A stretch of DNA of 64,000 nt from Anastrepha obliqua. Taxonomy: Eukaryota; Arthropoda; Insecta; Diptera; Tephritidae. The translations under genes and the position numbers were made by a program. The stretch's first letter is position 1. Each line of letters starts with the position of its first letter. This document shows positions 33,874 to 44,749 of the stretch, piece by piece. The stretch covers positions 53,571,601-53,635,600 of the forward strand of contig NC_072894.1 in the NCBI RefSeq assembly GCF_027943255.1, written 5' to 3'. Under the pieces are notes generated by a model. The model ran no database searches. It was not told the DNA's origin and saw only the letters and a program-made list of their open reading frames with translations.

Positions 33874-34774
33874 TAATTAGATTTTTAAAACTTAACTGTA
33901 GGTTTGCAAAACTCAACATGTTTTGTTTCGTATTTTCTAGTAATTGGCATACATGAATCAATTTACATATGTGCGTATGTAAATATATTCATATCAGTGA
34001 AATGCTTACTTATGTAGCACAACATAACGGTTCCTTGCATTCCTTTTTTATTTCTATGAAAGTAGAAAATACTTATTATATTTTCAGTATCAGTTTAACA
34101 AGCAAAGAGTGTGGATCAAAGTGCTAATTTTTCAGTGTAATTCGGAAACTATAGAACGAAAGTGTTGGCTACATCACAACTGCAGTCCATGGGAACAGGT
34201 GATAACGTACTGGAAAGTCACATTGAAGACTAGAGTTGCAGAAATTAGAAAAAGCGTTTCCTTAGATGTCATCTTTAAAGCTTGGACACGGTATAGTGAC
34301 TACAATGGTTATGATCTCGTAAGTATCTGATACTAAGTATTTTTGTTTTTTATATTTATAAAATTTTATTCATTTCTTTACTAAATCGAAATAGACTCTG
34401 AAAGCTTTTACCCAGGTAAGGGAAACTCGTTGTTTCTAAAATTGGAATCTTTTTATATTTGTTGCGATGGCATAAAATGGAAAGCCTGCTCTTATATGAA
34501 GTGCGTTGATATTATCATAAAATTGTCATACGTTTTTAATACAGAATACTCACAATGAAGCAAACTAGTATGGACATTTTTGGAACAATATTTTTTTGAA
34601 TTAAAATCCGAAGATTTTTCTTCCGTAGCACTTCACATTGGTCATATAGTAACAGTCTCTCAGAGCGATAATATAAATATTTATGAAATAATTAGATTTT
34701 TAGTAAAAAATAATAATGTCATGCTTTGCGTAAAAAAATGAGAAAATATAAGTTTATCACAAAAATATCAATCG
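33874..34774. other. Intronic stretch, nothing recognised
   Basis: AT-rich. The plus frame at 34109-34330 has no recognisable motif. Confidence 0.4.
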
Positions 34775-34776
34775 TA

Positions 34777-36088
34777 CAGGGTGGCTGATGAAAGCCGCTA
34801 CCAAAAAAAAATTGAATAACTTTTTTTCTTTTTAAGTTATCTGTTCCATTTTTGTTTTAATTTGCAGATTGATCTTTAAAATTTATTAAAATGGATAACT
34901 GGGACACGCAAACAAGAATTTGGATAGTCCGCCGCTATCACGCACTGGAGTCCGTAGTTTTGGTACAGAGAGAGTACAGGCGGATGTTTGGTGGCGATCC
35001 CCCGAGCAGATGGACCATAATGAGACTGGTGAATAATTTTGCTGAGCAAGGAACAGTCGCAAGAAGGCCTTATCATCGAAACCCACCAGTTCGGACGGAG
35101 GAAACGATCGCTACTGTAGCTGCAGCTATACAAAGCAATCCAAGGGTTTCAACAAGAAGCTTATCTGCTCAACTTGGTGTCAGCCGACAGTCTTTGCAAA
35201 CAATAATGCACAAAGATTTAGACTTATTTCCCTACAAAATTGAAATGATTAACGTACTGAATGCAGCAGACTTGCCGATTCGCTTGGATTTTCCCAGAAG
35301 ATCCTGCAAATGGTGGAAGAAGTACAAAACATGTTAAACTGCCTTTTCATGTCTGATGATGCCCATTTCGATTTAAACGGCAATGTGAACAAACAAAATT
35401 GTCGAATATGGAGTACTTCTAACCCACAGATATTCCACGAGACGGAATTGAATCCTCTTCGCGTGACAGTGTGGTGTGCGGTTTCTTCACGCTGTATTGT
35501 CGGGCCTTATTTTTTTGAAGAAAATGGTCACACCGTTACTGTTACTGGAGACCGTTATTTGAAAATGCTGAAAGAATTTTTCTATCCAGAACTACGCCGA
35601 AAGAGAATTCCTTTCAACTCTGTGTGGTTTCAACAAGATGGGGCGACGTCTCACATAGCCCAGACTGTTATGACAGAGTTGCGACGAAAATTTCCCAATA
35701 AACTGATTTCAAGAAACTCCGAATTTCGTTGGCCCCCCAGGTCGCCTGACCTTACTGCACCTGACTTTTTCTTGTGGGGTTTATGTAAACAAGAAGTTTA
35801 TAAAACAAAGCCAACAAATTTGGATGAACTAAAACAATCCATTCGGGCAACAATTGCGGCTATTCCTGTCGCAACTCTCAAAGCAGCAATGAACAACTTT
35901 TTACTAACATGCCGCACTTGTGTCAACGAGCATGGGGGGCATTTAAATTCAATTATTTTTAAAACTAGTTAAGCTACATTTAATAAAATTTAATGACCTT
36001 CAACTTGAAAAAAAAAATAAATGAATTCCATACACTAAAAAAAAGTTATTTGAGTTTCTTAATGTAGCAAAATTCATCAGCCACCCTG
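34777..36088 (+). mobile_element. Mariner-type transposon, 1.3 kb, both ends intact
   Basis: Terminal inverted repeats start CAGGGTGGCTGATGAA at the left and are mirrored at the right (TTCATCAGCCACCCTG). TA flanks both ends (34775-34776 and 36089-36090). Length, TIRs and target fit a full-length Tc1/mariner element. It carries one transposase gene that is broken by a single frameshift, so it is among the youngest DNA transposons in the window. Confidence 0.92.
34891..35972 (+). pseudogene. Mariner (DD41D-like) transposase with one frameshift
   Basis: The first frame (34891-35337) has a helix-turn-helix DNA-binding half (RIWIVRRYHALESVV, then RWTIMRLVNNF and VSTRSLSAQLGVSR). The second (35310-35972) has the catalytic half: MSDDAHFDLNG (first Asp), VWFQQDGATSH (second Asp) and RSPDLTAPDFFLWG (third Asp). 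Counting from QQD to APD leaves 41 residues between, the spacing of the DD41D (VISITOR-like) branch; DDE/D transposases cut and paste DNA in the nucleus. The frames join by a one-base shift near 35290-35320; otherwise no stop is seen. The start is the ATG 114 bp inside the left TIR. Confidence 0.88.
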
Positions 36089-36600
36089 TATTTAATATGC
36101 AATTACAGCAATGTATATAAAATAATAAACTTTAAAGAACTAGATGGACTTAAAATATTAAGGTTGTAAAATATTGGCACTAAATATATTCAAAACAAAT
36201 AATTTTTTGTATTTATAATAATACGTAATAATAATGTTTGCATAAAAATAAATAACCCATATTATTTTATAAATAAACTGAAATTTTATTTTTTGTTTAG
36301 GTATCTATAGGGGTAAATAAATAAAAGGTACTCCATTTAAAATTTGAAAGATATCTCTTCGAAAATATCAATAAGATTATCTTCTCAATAACTTGTGATA
36401 TCTCTTTGGATATATTAATAGGAACATCTTATCGGTAATATATGATATCTCTATAGATATATCAAAGAGAATCTCTGATAATTTTTCGAAGATATCTTTT
36501 TCAAGAATTTAAGAAGTTCTATCTACAAATATATGAAGAGCTTCTTCTTGAAGAAAATCCATAGAGATATCATATCATTTTTGTTCTATTTTATTAGGTG
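36089..36600. other. AT-rich stretch with repeated GATATCT motifs
   Basis: At 36350-36590 the motifs GATATCTCT, TTCGAAGATATC and AGATATATC recur in both orientations. It could be a decayed non-autonomous element with internal inverted repeats, but no termini are clear. Confidence 0.35.
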
Positions 36601-37020
36601 ATTTTGGCTCTGTGTAGATGAGGTATTGAATCCAAGCAGACATTTTGCCCTTTTAACATTAAGTTTTGGTCAGAGCGCTTTGGAAACCCTGCAGTTAATC
36701 GTCAGAGATGACCTTCTATTAGTTTCCGCTATTAGGCTCAAGTCAATCGCAGTATACAGTTCGTTTAGAGGAATGTTTATGTCCTCTACCACTCGCTGAA
36801 GGTAAAGCTCAGAGCCTTTCCTTGCACACTCAGCCGCTCTTTCATTTCCCTCCACTCCAGAGAGGCCGGGAACCCAACAAAGTGAGTTGTGTTGTTGGAT
36901 AAGCGAGAGCAACCACTTGAACAAAAAGTGTAAGGTTTGCTGGAGGTAAGTCCATTAGTTGAATCGTTTTTGCTGCTTTGTCTATAGCGTAGATCTCAGC
37001 TTGCAAACACAAGTCCGGGA
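36601..37020 (-). pseudogene. LINE RNase H domain fragment
   Basis: On the minus strand CLQAEIYAIDKAAKTIQ (about 37010-36960) and, after a frameshift, WVPGLSGVEGNERAAECARK (about 36870) match the RNase H domain found near the end of ORF2 in LOA/I/R1-type LINEs. The region after it (LIAETNRRSSL) fits the segment before the C-terminal Cys/His motif. RT and endonuclease are absent. Confidence 0.75.
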
Positions 37021-37451
37021 GTCAGAAGGAGCAATTTAAGGTGGTTTAACATGACATCATATTTATGAGTTTTGTATTTATTTAATAATATTTAATCATT
37101 TTTATATTTTTTCAAAGGCTTTAACCCTCGTTTTGCCCTTAATCTGCGGATTTTAGTTTTTGATTCAGTGGACTTTTTTCGACTGTTTCAATTATGCCAG
37201 GCACTTAACAGGTAGTGTTTGGAATCCATGCTTCGTTATGTTGGACTATCTTCTGCGTCTATTTAATTGCATAGCCGAAAGACATACCCGTTTTTAATGA
37301 TGTGAAAAAGATTTTTTATTAATTGACACATTTATAAGTATATGTGTAGTATGTCTCAAAAGACGCGCCTAGGTGTTGTTTAAAAAAAATGCATGTAAAA
37401 ACTAAGATTATTTCAGGTTTCGTAAGAATTATGTGTGAAAAATTACATCTT
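37021..37451. other. Intronic stretch, nothing recognised
   Basis: AT-rich; no repeat or coding signal seen. Confidence 0.4.
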
Positions 37452-37655
37452 TTAAATGCTCACCATGATCACGTCTGCAGGCAAAATCAGTAAGAGCCCT
37501 TTTCTATTCCCGACAGAACTAGTTTCTTGAAATTTCTTAATCAACCTTTGGATTGCCGGCTCTTTCGGACAATTATTTCCATAAAGAAAATCATGAATTT
37601 TGCGATATGCTCTTCTGAAAAATCGATCATTTTCATAGATCACAATAAGGTTCAA
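37452..37655 (-). pseudogene. Mariner transposase N-terminal fragment
   Basis: 67 codons with RAYRKIHDFLYGNNCPKEPA and IQRLIKKFQETSSVGNRK, a helix-turn-helix region typical of insect mariner (DD41D-type) transposases. The catalytic part is missing. Confidence 0.7.
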
Positions 37656-37769
37656 TAATGCGCTTTAAGCTTTGCTATCGTTTAAAATTGTATATCTTCC
37701 TACTGGACAAATAGCAAAGATAACATAAAAAAGGTACCGTCTAGGAATTATTCACTTTTAACATCTAGG

Positions 37770-37985
37770 CTTCACTTTTGAAAGATCTTTTATATACACC
37801 CTTCATTGAGTGTTTGACAGAAGTCTTGCTCCTATTTAAGGTGGTGTTTTGCTGTTTTTTCACAAATCGAGTTTTATGCCACCTTCGAACGGCAGATGGA
37901 TTTAGGCAAAAGTTTTTTCACTTGAAAGTTTGTCATTGTCAGCCGAGGAGCGAGCGCTATTAGAAAAAAATGTTCTACGATTTTG
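37770..37985 (-). mobile_element. Degenerate SINE copy
   Basis: Shares TCACAAATCGAGTTTTATGC, CGAACGGCAGAT and CATTGTCAGCCGAGGAGCGA with the minus-strand SINEs at 18118 and 39396. Strongly diverged; the tRNA-like head is only partly present. Confidence 0.55.
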
Positions 37986-38309
37986 TGTCATGCTTGGCAG
38001 GGTCGCATTAACTAAAAGTAGTTACAAAGTCGGGTACTTGAACTAAAATTAAAAAAAGGTGGACATATAGCGAAAAAAATCTGATAAAATTTCGCTTCTT
38101 GTTGTAGTTTATTATATTTGTTTTCCCACAAAACGTAAGCATGGCATGTATGGTACGAATTCATATCATTTGTATGGTACGAATGCATATCATTTGTACG
38201 AGCTAGTAAGTATGTGAGTATGCCTGTTTGCATTTGCATTTGATCTCGAATGCCTTTACATGTATAGTATGTGTGTGGGAAGAAGTGTGTGTTATATGTA
38301 TGTACATAC

Positions 38310-38523
38310 CTCCAGAGTTCTTCTGTGCCATATCCTCAGCACTGGATGTTTTCCGCTGATCGATTCGCAAATTGGGTATATGGAATGGTGGTGCATTCAA
38401 GTTATCCGAAGAGAATTGATGTCTGAATGGACGATGACGTTCCGGTGATGGTATTGACAGATTCTCAAGCTTCAATTTGTTACGTTGCTGTCGGTCAATT
38501 TGTTCGAGCATCTCTTGCAGCAC
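38310..38523 (-). CDS. Scyl2: SCYL2 exon, end of HEAT region and start of C-terminal tail
   Basis: 214 bp between TGTATGTACTAACAG and GTATGT. It starts VLQEMLEQIDRQQRNKLKLE, a predicted coiled-coil/helix that matches the SCYL2 segment directly after the HEAT repeats (human VIKEMLNRLE). The rest is polar and Ser/Arg-rich (NLSIPSPERHRPFRHQFSSD), as in the disordered tail. It enters in phase 0 from 41824-41960 and leaves in phase 1; its last base pairs in phase with the exon at 20589. The plus frame at 38260-38448 is its shadow. Confidence 0.88.
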
Positions 38524-38929
38524 CTGTTAGTACATACATGGAATATGGTATGATTGAAATGGAAAACGAGTAGTTGATGAAGCGAGTTTCGATAAAAAAA
38601 ATGCATGGACATATACTATACATGTCTCCACACATATGCATGTTTGTAAATATGTAATATATAAACAAGAAATGCAAGAAAAAAACACTAATTGGAATTT
38701 CTGTATGCTTTTAACGATTTCGCAAATCAGTCACTGTATTCATGAACAAACATACACCTACACCTACACACATACAGTCGGGTTCACTTCATTAGATGCA
38801 ATCATTTTTAAGGAATGATATTAAAGCAATCGTATTTGATCTAGTGAGCCAAGGATTTTGATAATTCAAGTGAAGACTGTGCTTTGTCGAAAAGAAACAT
38901 GCATCCAAATATTTTTCCGTCTAACGGTA
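38524..38929. other. SCYL2 intron, nothing recognised
   Basis: AT-rich with short ATAC/CACA runs; no feature seen. Confidence 0.45.
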
Positions 38930-39395
38930 GTTCACAGCAGTAAAACTTCAACACAGGCAATACCCCTACCTTTGTAACTACTACAAGAAGGGAAGTTCTA
39001 GACATTACTTGTGTCAATGAACAAGGGGCGCAAATCTTACAAGAATGGAGAGTGTCTAAAGACAACTCCTTCTCAGATCATAGGTACCTAATGTACAATA
39101 TTTCATTACCAACTAAGCAGTGCAAGCCGGTTATAAACCGCAGACGCACAAACTGGGGCGTGTTTGAAACCACACTGGCCAGCAAACTCCTTGGCGCGAC
39201 ATACCAAATTGACTCCGAGCTACAGCTCGACTCAGCGGTTGATGAGCTAACCTCAGCATTTCAACAAGCTGCGAAAGCAGCATGTCCTCAGAGAACAAGA
39301 AGAGGCAAACCGAAACCTCCATGGTGGTCCACTGATATAGCAGACCTTAGAAAGGAGTGCAGAACTATTTATAACGATATTATATTATATAATAA
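38930..39395 (+). pseudogene. LINE ORF2 fragment, end of endonuclease and linker
   Basis: Reads NTGNTPTFVTTTRREVLDIT, then SDHRYLMYNISL (the SDH motif at the end of AP-type LINE endonucleases), NRRRTNWGVFETTL and PPWWSTDIADLRKECRTIYN before RT. This order is typical for LOA/R1-type LINEs. RT itself is not present; a SINE follows at 39396 and then a different LINE. Confidence 0.8.
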
Positions 39396-39720
39396 ATATA
39401 TATATAATTGACGCTTACACCCTTTTTGGGTAATTGGCGAGCTCTTCCTCCTATTTGTGGCGTGCCTCTTGATGTTGTTCCACAAATGAAGTTTAAAGCC
39501 GACTCCGAACGGTAGATATTTTTTTTATGAGGGGGTTTTTCATGCAGAAATACACTCGGAGGCTTGCCATTGCCTACCGAGGGACGATCGTTATTAGACA
39601 AAAATTTTCCTTCATGTTGGTGATTCACAGAGATTCAAACCTATGTAGTCCGAATTCCGACTACAATGTATGGTGTGACTACCATACACCAACCCATTCG
39701 GCTCCGTCGGCCGCTTCAGG
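39396..39720 (-). mobile_element. tRNA-derived SINE
   Basis: Minus-strand copy of the SINE at 56918-57240. The TA-repeat tail lies at 39385-39412; the body has GGCAATGGCAAGCCTCCGAG read on the minus strand; the tRNA-like head with GCCGAATGGGTTGGTG ends near 39718. It was inserted in the LINE fragment at 38930. Confidence 0.82.
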
Positions 39721-39769
39721 GGATTAGTCGTCTAACTATGTATAGCCCTTAAGGTTCTAGCGAGCGTAT

Positions 39770-40810
39770 TGTGCGAAATGCTGAAAGCCACCGTCAACCA
39801 ATGGATTAGACCTTATCAGGTTTTAGACCTGGAAAATCTACAAGCGACCAAATATTCACAATACGCCAAGTTGTGGAAAAGACCCATGAAAGAAGAATCA
39901 ACACAAATCATCTCTTTGACGATTATAAAGCTGCCTATATGCCGCGATGTCTAAATTTGGTATCCCCGCAAAACTAATACGACTATGCAAAATGAGGTTG
40001 CTCAATACCAGCAGCGTCGTCAGAAGGACCTCTTTGAGCCGTTTGATACCAAACGAGGTTTGGGACAGGGTGACCCTCTGTCGTATCACTTCTTTAACCT
40101 GATGCTGGAGAAGATCGTGCGAGCCGCAGAACTTAATCGTTCAGTCACAATTTTATATAAGAGCGTACAATTGTCGGCGTACGTCGATGATATTCATATC
40201 ATCGGCCTTAACAAACGCGCTGTTAGTTCTACCTGTTCCAATATGGATAAAGAAGCAAATCGAATGGGGCTGGTGGTGAACGAGGACAAAACGAAGTACA
40301 TACCTTCAGTCATCAAACAAACAGCCCGCGCACTCGCATGTTGGCACCCACGTCACTGTTGACAGTTATGATTTCGAGGTTGTGAGAGACTTCGTTTATC
40401 TAGGAACCAGCACTAACATCGATAACAATGTCAGCCTTGAAATCCGACGTAGAATCTCTCTTGCCAATAGGTGCTACTTTGGACTAAGTAGGCTATTGAA
40501 TAGTAAAGTCCTCATGTCCGTACTAACGTATGGCGCAGAAACATGGACGATGACAATATCCGATAACGTGTCGCTTGGAGTGTTTGAGAGAAAGATTCTG
40601 CACAAGATTTCTGCTTTACGGCGACGTAGACATAGCGCAGCGAATATAGATCCAACGGCTTCGTTGGCTGGGTCATATCATCTGAATGGATACAAAGACC
40701 CCGGCTCTGAAAGTATTCGATGTGGTACCAGCAGGTGGTAGCAGAGGAAGAGGAAGGCCAATCAAGAAGAAGAAGCCCAATCTACCGAGTTTAGTCTTCA
40801 CAGTTTCTAG
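39770..40810 (+). pseudogene. RTE-like LINE reverse transcriptase, decayed
   Basis: Several frames together give an RT: FGIPAKLIRLCKM (about 39955), then RGLGQGDPLSYHFFNLMLEK, SAYVDDIHIIGLNKRA (the catalytic YxDD box), GLVVNEDKTKY, then VYLGTSTNIDNNVSLEI, LANRCYFGLSRLL and VLTYGAETWTM. The end (about 40690-40760) has KDPGSESIRCGTS, the start of the typical C-terminus also seen at 42985. These motifs fit RTE-type LINEs common in insects. Stops near 39953 and 40361 and frameshifts make it a pseudogene; the endonuclease is missing. Confidence 0.82.
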
Positions 40811-41079
40811 TGATAATAATATAACATAAAGCGACTAGATAGCAGTAGTTCTGCCAATTGCTGTCAAAAGATTCAGTATATCCAATCATATTACTAAGCG
40901 TCGGTTCACCCTTACCGGACTCCAAGAAACTATTAAAAAATATGGTCGAAATTCCGGCTCAGTTGCAAATACGTAAATATAATTTAAAACTATTCTTCCG
41001 AGGAGGCCTATTTTCAGCTTTGGCGGTTATGTTAACATTGGCGCTATTAGAGCGAGAATAATATACGAGTGTTCCTTCA
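40811..41079. other. Intronic stretch, probably mariner remnant
   Basis: May hold the N-terminal half of the decayed mariner that follows; no motif is clear. Confidence 0.35.
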
Positions 41080-41515
41080 AGCATTAATGTATTTATAAGG
41101 ACTGCCTGTTTGGTCCTTATTTCTTTCGAAATGAGGAAGGCGACACCGTTACCGTTAATGGTCAATGGTCTTCGGCACAGAGCATATTAACCGATTTTCG
41201 TAACACTCGAAGTTGTGAAGGAGAAATTTGAATACTGGGTCATATCATGGCGAGCGTTCATCGATTGGCCATCGCAATCATACGATTTGAGAGCGCACGA
41301 ATATTTTCTCTGGTTGTACTTCAAGTCTTCACTATACACTGACAACAGAAATACTTTCAATAAGATTAAGGCCAACGTTCAAAACGTTATTGCCGAAATA
41401 ACACTGCAAATATTGGACTGAGCTATCAAAAATTGGATCGACCGCTTGAAGTACTACCAACGAAGCCGAGGTGGTTATTTCCATGATGTTGCTTGTATCA
41501 TAGCTTCAAAATAAA
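41080..41515 (+). pseudogene. Decayed mariner transposase, catalytic half
   Basis: Across frames: GLFGPYFFRNEEGDTVTVNG (about 41100-41155), IDWPSQSYDLRAHEYFLWLY (about 41260), then NVQNVIAEITLQIL and WIDRLKYYQRSRGGYFHDV (about 41430-41490). The order matches mariner (DD41D-type) catalytic domains with a typical RGGH/RGGY end. The second catalytic Asp segment is lost. Many frameshifts are present. Confidence 0.72.
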
Positions 41516-41823
41516 GCCAGAGTAAATTTTATGTGTTTGCTTTATTTTAATTTCTTCTCATATCGATTTTATCTGGTTGCCGTATATAATAAAGTTTTTA
41601 AAAATTATAACATCAAAAATTATCGAAACAACCTTGAACGCAATCTGCCAGATGGTGTTTGCGTAATAGCTTTGCATTTGCTTCTGATATACTTTTTTCA
41701 TCACAAATTTTTACTACAGCGTTGAACACCATGCAATATTGCATGTAAATATTATATGAAATGCATAAACATACGAGTAAATACTATTCAGGGTTAAAAT
41801 GTTTGCGTAAAAATATATTTTAC
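41516..41823. other. SCYL2 intron, nothing recognised
   Basis: AT-rich; no feature seen. Confidence 0.45.
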
Positions 41824-41960
41824 CTCGACCAGCATGCAATATTGTTCGAGATTTAAGCCGGGATTAACGGTGTGCGGTATCAGTAATGGAAGCACGTGTA
41901 TCGCCACCGTTTCCACCGTCAGCCCATACGTTTTATCGGCAACCATTTTGTGATAAATAT
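41824..41960 (-). CDS. Scyl2: SCYL2 exon, HEAT region
   Basis: 137 bp with acceptor AATTGCTTGCAG and donor GTAAAA. The first two bases complete a codon begun at 44192. It reads IYHKMVADKTYGLTVETVAI, then HVLPLLIPHTVNPGLNLEQY, which aligns with human SCYL2 IYKCTFTHKKLGITKEQLAG and KVLPHLIPLSIENNLNLNQF. This is the last HEAT-like repeat segment. It leaves in phase 0 into 38310-38523. Confidence 0.93.
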
Positions 41961-42369
41961 CTGCAAGCAATTGAAACGTAGTTGTTTGTTATTAAATACA
42001 AAATATTTCAAGCACGTATTGATTTTCATATTTTATTATTCACTTGTTAATGCATACACAAGAGTTAGCATAAATGTTTTAAAAGCGCCAACATTTCAAT
42101 GAGATTAGAACAAAAATAGAAAATGGCAGTTACAACAACCAAAGCTCTCCTTGCTGTGTCAATTACTAGTATAGTCTCATATTTGGCAATTTTCTCTAAG
42201 ATCGTCAAATAGATATTAGCTTAAATTAAATTAGTGTACAAGTTGAAGTATTTTTTTCAAGGAATTTTCGGAATGTAACTGCCAGCATAGCCTTCAAGTT
42301 CAAATTTAGGCTACCGGACCACAGTAGTGTTTTCCAACCGGAGGTAGCCGCAATTAAAGGAACAGCGGA
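41961..42369. other. SCYL2 intron, nothing recognised
   Basis: AT-rich; no feature seen. Confidence 0.45.
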
Positions 42370-42965
42370 ATAATGGCTTACTTCTGTAACTACATTAAGG
42401 GAAGTAAATATTTATTCCGACAACCAAGCAGCAATTAGGGATCTTCGTTGGTACGTTCGAAACTAGTGAATTCCCTCTCGACTGCATCAGAGTACTTTGA
42501 TATTAGGTTCATTCGGGTTCACGGTCACAGTATCATAGATGGAAATTACAGGGCTGATGAGCTAGTTAGACAGAGGACCATTGAGACGGTTTCACCACGA
42601 AATGAGAGTAAAGGGGTTAACCTGAGAACCTGTGATCTGTTCTTGGAAAGAGAGGCTTCCGTCAACTCAGCAAGCGCTAGGTTAGTGCCCGAACGGGCAA
42701 AAAGTCGACGGATCTTTCTGGCCACAAACAGATCGGAGGCTAAGGCTAACAAAGCAAGCCGCAGCTCTCGAGTTTTCTGGGCATCTTTACCGGCCATTGT
42801 TCAATAAGGTCCATGTGGTGGGGTTGCTTCAAGTTCTTTCTGCAGAAGATGTATGGAGGATGAGATTGAATCTTCTCAGCACCTTATCTTGAGGTACTCT
42901 GCTCTCGCTGGCGTAAGATGCAGACATCTTGGCTTTCACTTTTTTGCTATATCAGCGGATTTGTT
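42370..42965 (+). pseudogene. LINE RNase H and C-terminal fragment (LOA/R1-type)
   Basis: Reads IYSDNQAAIRDLRW (RNase H Asp), then FDIRFIRVHGHSIIDGNYRA and DELVRQRT, the conserved VPGH-D/E-GN-ADELAR block of LINE RNase H. After about 90 codons comes a decayed Cys/His segment (CRRCMEDEIESSQHLIL, about 42840-42890) and YSALAGVRCRHLGFHFF, the usual ORF2 end. Stops at about 42430 and 42806 break it. It has the same type of tail as the piece at 32940. Confidence 0.78.
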
Positions 42966-42984
42966 GGTTTGTTATGTCGTTTGA

Positions 42985-43190
42985 ATGAAAACAAACGCTC
43001 CGGCTCTGAAAGTATTCGATGTGATACCAGCTAGTGGTAGCAGAGGAGGACGAAGGGCGCTTCTACGTTGGAAAGATCAGGTGGAGAAGGATTTGACATC
43101 ACTTGGTGCGTCCAACTGGCACCGGTTAGCACGAGAAAGAATGACTGACGCGCTTTATTATACTCGGCCAAAATAGAGTAAGCGGTTATC
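42985..43190 (+). pseudogene. RTE-like LINE C-terminal fragment
   Basis: Reads ALKVFDVIPASGSRGGRRAL, then RWKDQVEKDLTSLGASNWHR and LARERM, the common C-terminus of insect RTE-type LINE proteins. The start of the same tail is visible at 40690-40740 in the larger RTE piece, so this may be a separated part of that insertion or another copy. Confidence 0.75.
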
Positions 43191-43327
43191 GCACCAATCA
43201 GAAGAAGAAAAATACGTGCATTGTCAGAAGCCGGGTTAGATAGTTTGAAACTGTTTATGATTTCGCTAGAAGAAAAACTTTGCAATAGTTCCAGCAACTT
43301 CTAACTAAAAAAGAAACTATAAATATA

Positions 43328-43778
43328 GGGTTTTCCAATAAGAGGTGTTACTTTGATATTCACGAAAAGTGATATTTTTTAATATAAATAATCGGATGTC
43401 TATTTCATTATAAAGAGGAAGGTATGCCGTTAATAGAGGAAAATAACATTAGGCAAACGACCGCCATGACCACACTTACAGGACAATATCCTTTTCATGA
43501 AATTTTCCATAACCGAATTGCAAAGTGGCTACCCTATGTCCTTGATAGCCTCACGAATTCCATCTTTGAGATTGTGATCGCCTCTTCGAGAGATAACACG
43601 TTCCGGAAACTTTTCTCGTAAAAGATCAATGGTTTCGTACTTGTGTGGCACGTAGCGCCTTATTGTTGAAAATAAACGTTGTCCAGATCAATACCATCCA
43701 ATTCCGGCCATAAAAAATCGTTAATCATCTCTCGATAACACAATCCATTCACCAATAACACCTGTTATTGGAAAACCC
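43328..43778. mobile_element. Internally deleted mariner-type element (copy A)
   Basis: 451 bp with terminal inverted repeats GGGTTTTCCAATAA and its complement TTATTGGAAAACCC. The interior matches the transposon at 56777-57662, including a minus-strand transposase remnant (IEDIGQ-like and ELDGIDLDNVYF), but lacks about 100 bp of the coding part and has no SINE. A TA duplication is not evident. Confidence 0.82.
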
Positions 43779-44191
43779 TTTGCAATTATTTGGAGACAAC
43801 TAACCAATAATAGCTTTAGCCGCAGTAACTGTAGGTCAGCTTCCACTGGATCTTGTTTAATTCCAGCTAAATACTGTAACTCTTCATAGAGAATTAATGT
43901 GTTTAAGTTTCTTGACTTTTACATGAGACAATTTTGCAAACACAGTAGCAACACATTCTCACGTTTTAACACAAACAGTTTTTCTCTTTTTTGACAGCCA
44001 ACACCTGTTTTCAAGTGTCTGGAGCAATGTCTTGTGTGAACACAAGGTATGAAACGTCCTATAATAATATACATGTAGATATCCCGTAAAATCTTTAAAG
44101 TAACCATGATGATCCAATATTACATACTATGCACATACATTTCTACATATGTTTATGTATTGCTTATACTGTTATTTTGTTAAATACTTAC

Positions 44192-44264
44192 GAACTGTAT
44201 GCATCACAATATCCGGATCCGGTATGCGAACATCACCAAGCAGCTGCAGGACTTCTATCATAAC
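44192..44264 (-). CDS. Scyl2: SCYL2 exon, HEAT region
   Basis: 73 bp with acceptor TTGCTGCAAAAG and a perfect GTAAGT donor. It reads VMIEVLQLLGDVRIPDPDIV, then MHTV, and leaves in phase 1. It corresponds to the helix after ILEYLDKW in human SCYL2 (DDILPFLQQIPSREPAVLMG). Entry in phase 0 from 44573 and exit into 41824 keep the frame. Confidence 0.88.
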
Positions 44265-44572
44265 CTTTTGCAGCAATATTGATATTGAAGGAAATGATTC
44301 GGCATATACATAAATAACAGAAAACTGATTGTGAGGTGGATAACATTTTTCGTAGGTATGAATGCTGCAGACTACAAATACATACAAGCACCTATACATT
44401 TACATATGCGGGTATGTATGCGAGAGTAGCGCGAGTGTGCATTTTCTGCTCTACCTACGACTTACAATCATTTCCATATACGCATTTGCATACATATTTA
44501 GAACTTACCAGACAGGCTGCTTAGCATAAGTATAAATGAAAAGTTACATATTTATATGCAAGTATTATTCAC

Positions 44573-44749
44573 CTGAGCTCGCTCCAGTTTATCCATCAGT
44601 CCTTCAATGCAGATGAGAACAATTTGCACAATTTTTGGATCGGCTAGATTTTTTTCAAACACCGATTTTACCTTTGGCACAACCATACTTCTTAAAAAGA
44701 CATCTTCAATGTTGTCGAATACGTTTGTAACTGCAACAACGGCAGCGTT
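44573..44749 (-). CDS. Scyl2: SCYL2 exon, HEAT region
   Basis: 177 bp, phase 0 at both ends, acceptor CCTCCACACGCAG and donor GTGAAT. It reads NAAVVAVTNVFDNIEDVFLR, later VVPKVKSVFEKNLADPKIVQ and ICIEGLMDKLERAQ. It aligns with human SCYL2 NIIPTFANLIDYPSMKNALI and the following PRIKNAC...KILEYLDKW, i.e. two helices of the HEAT solenoid. Confidence 0.93.
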
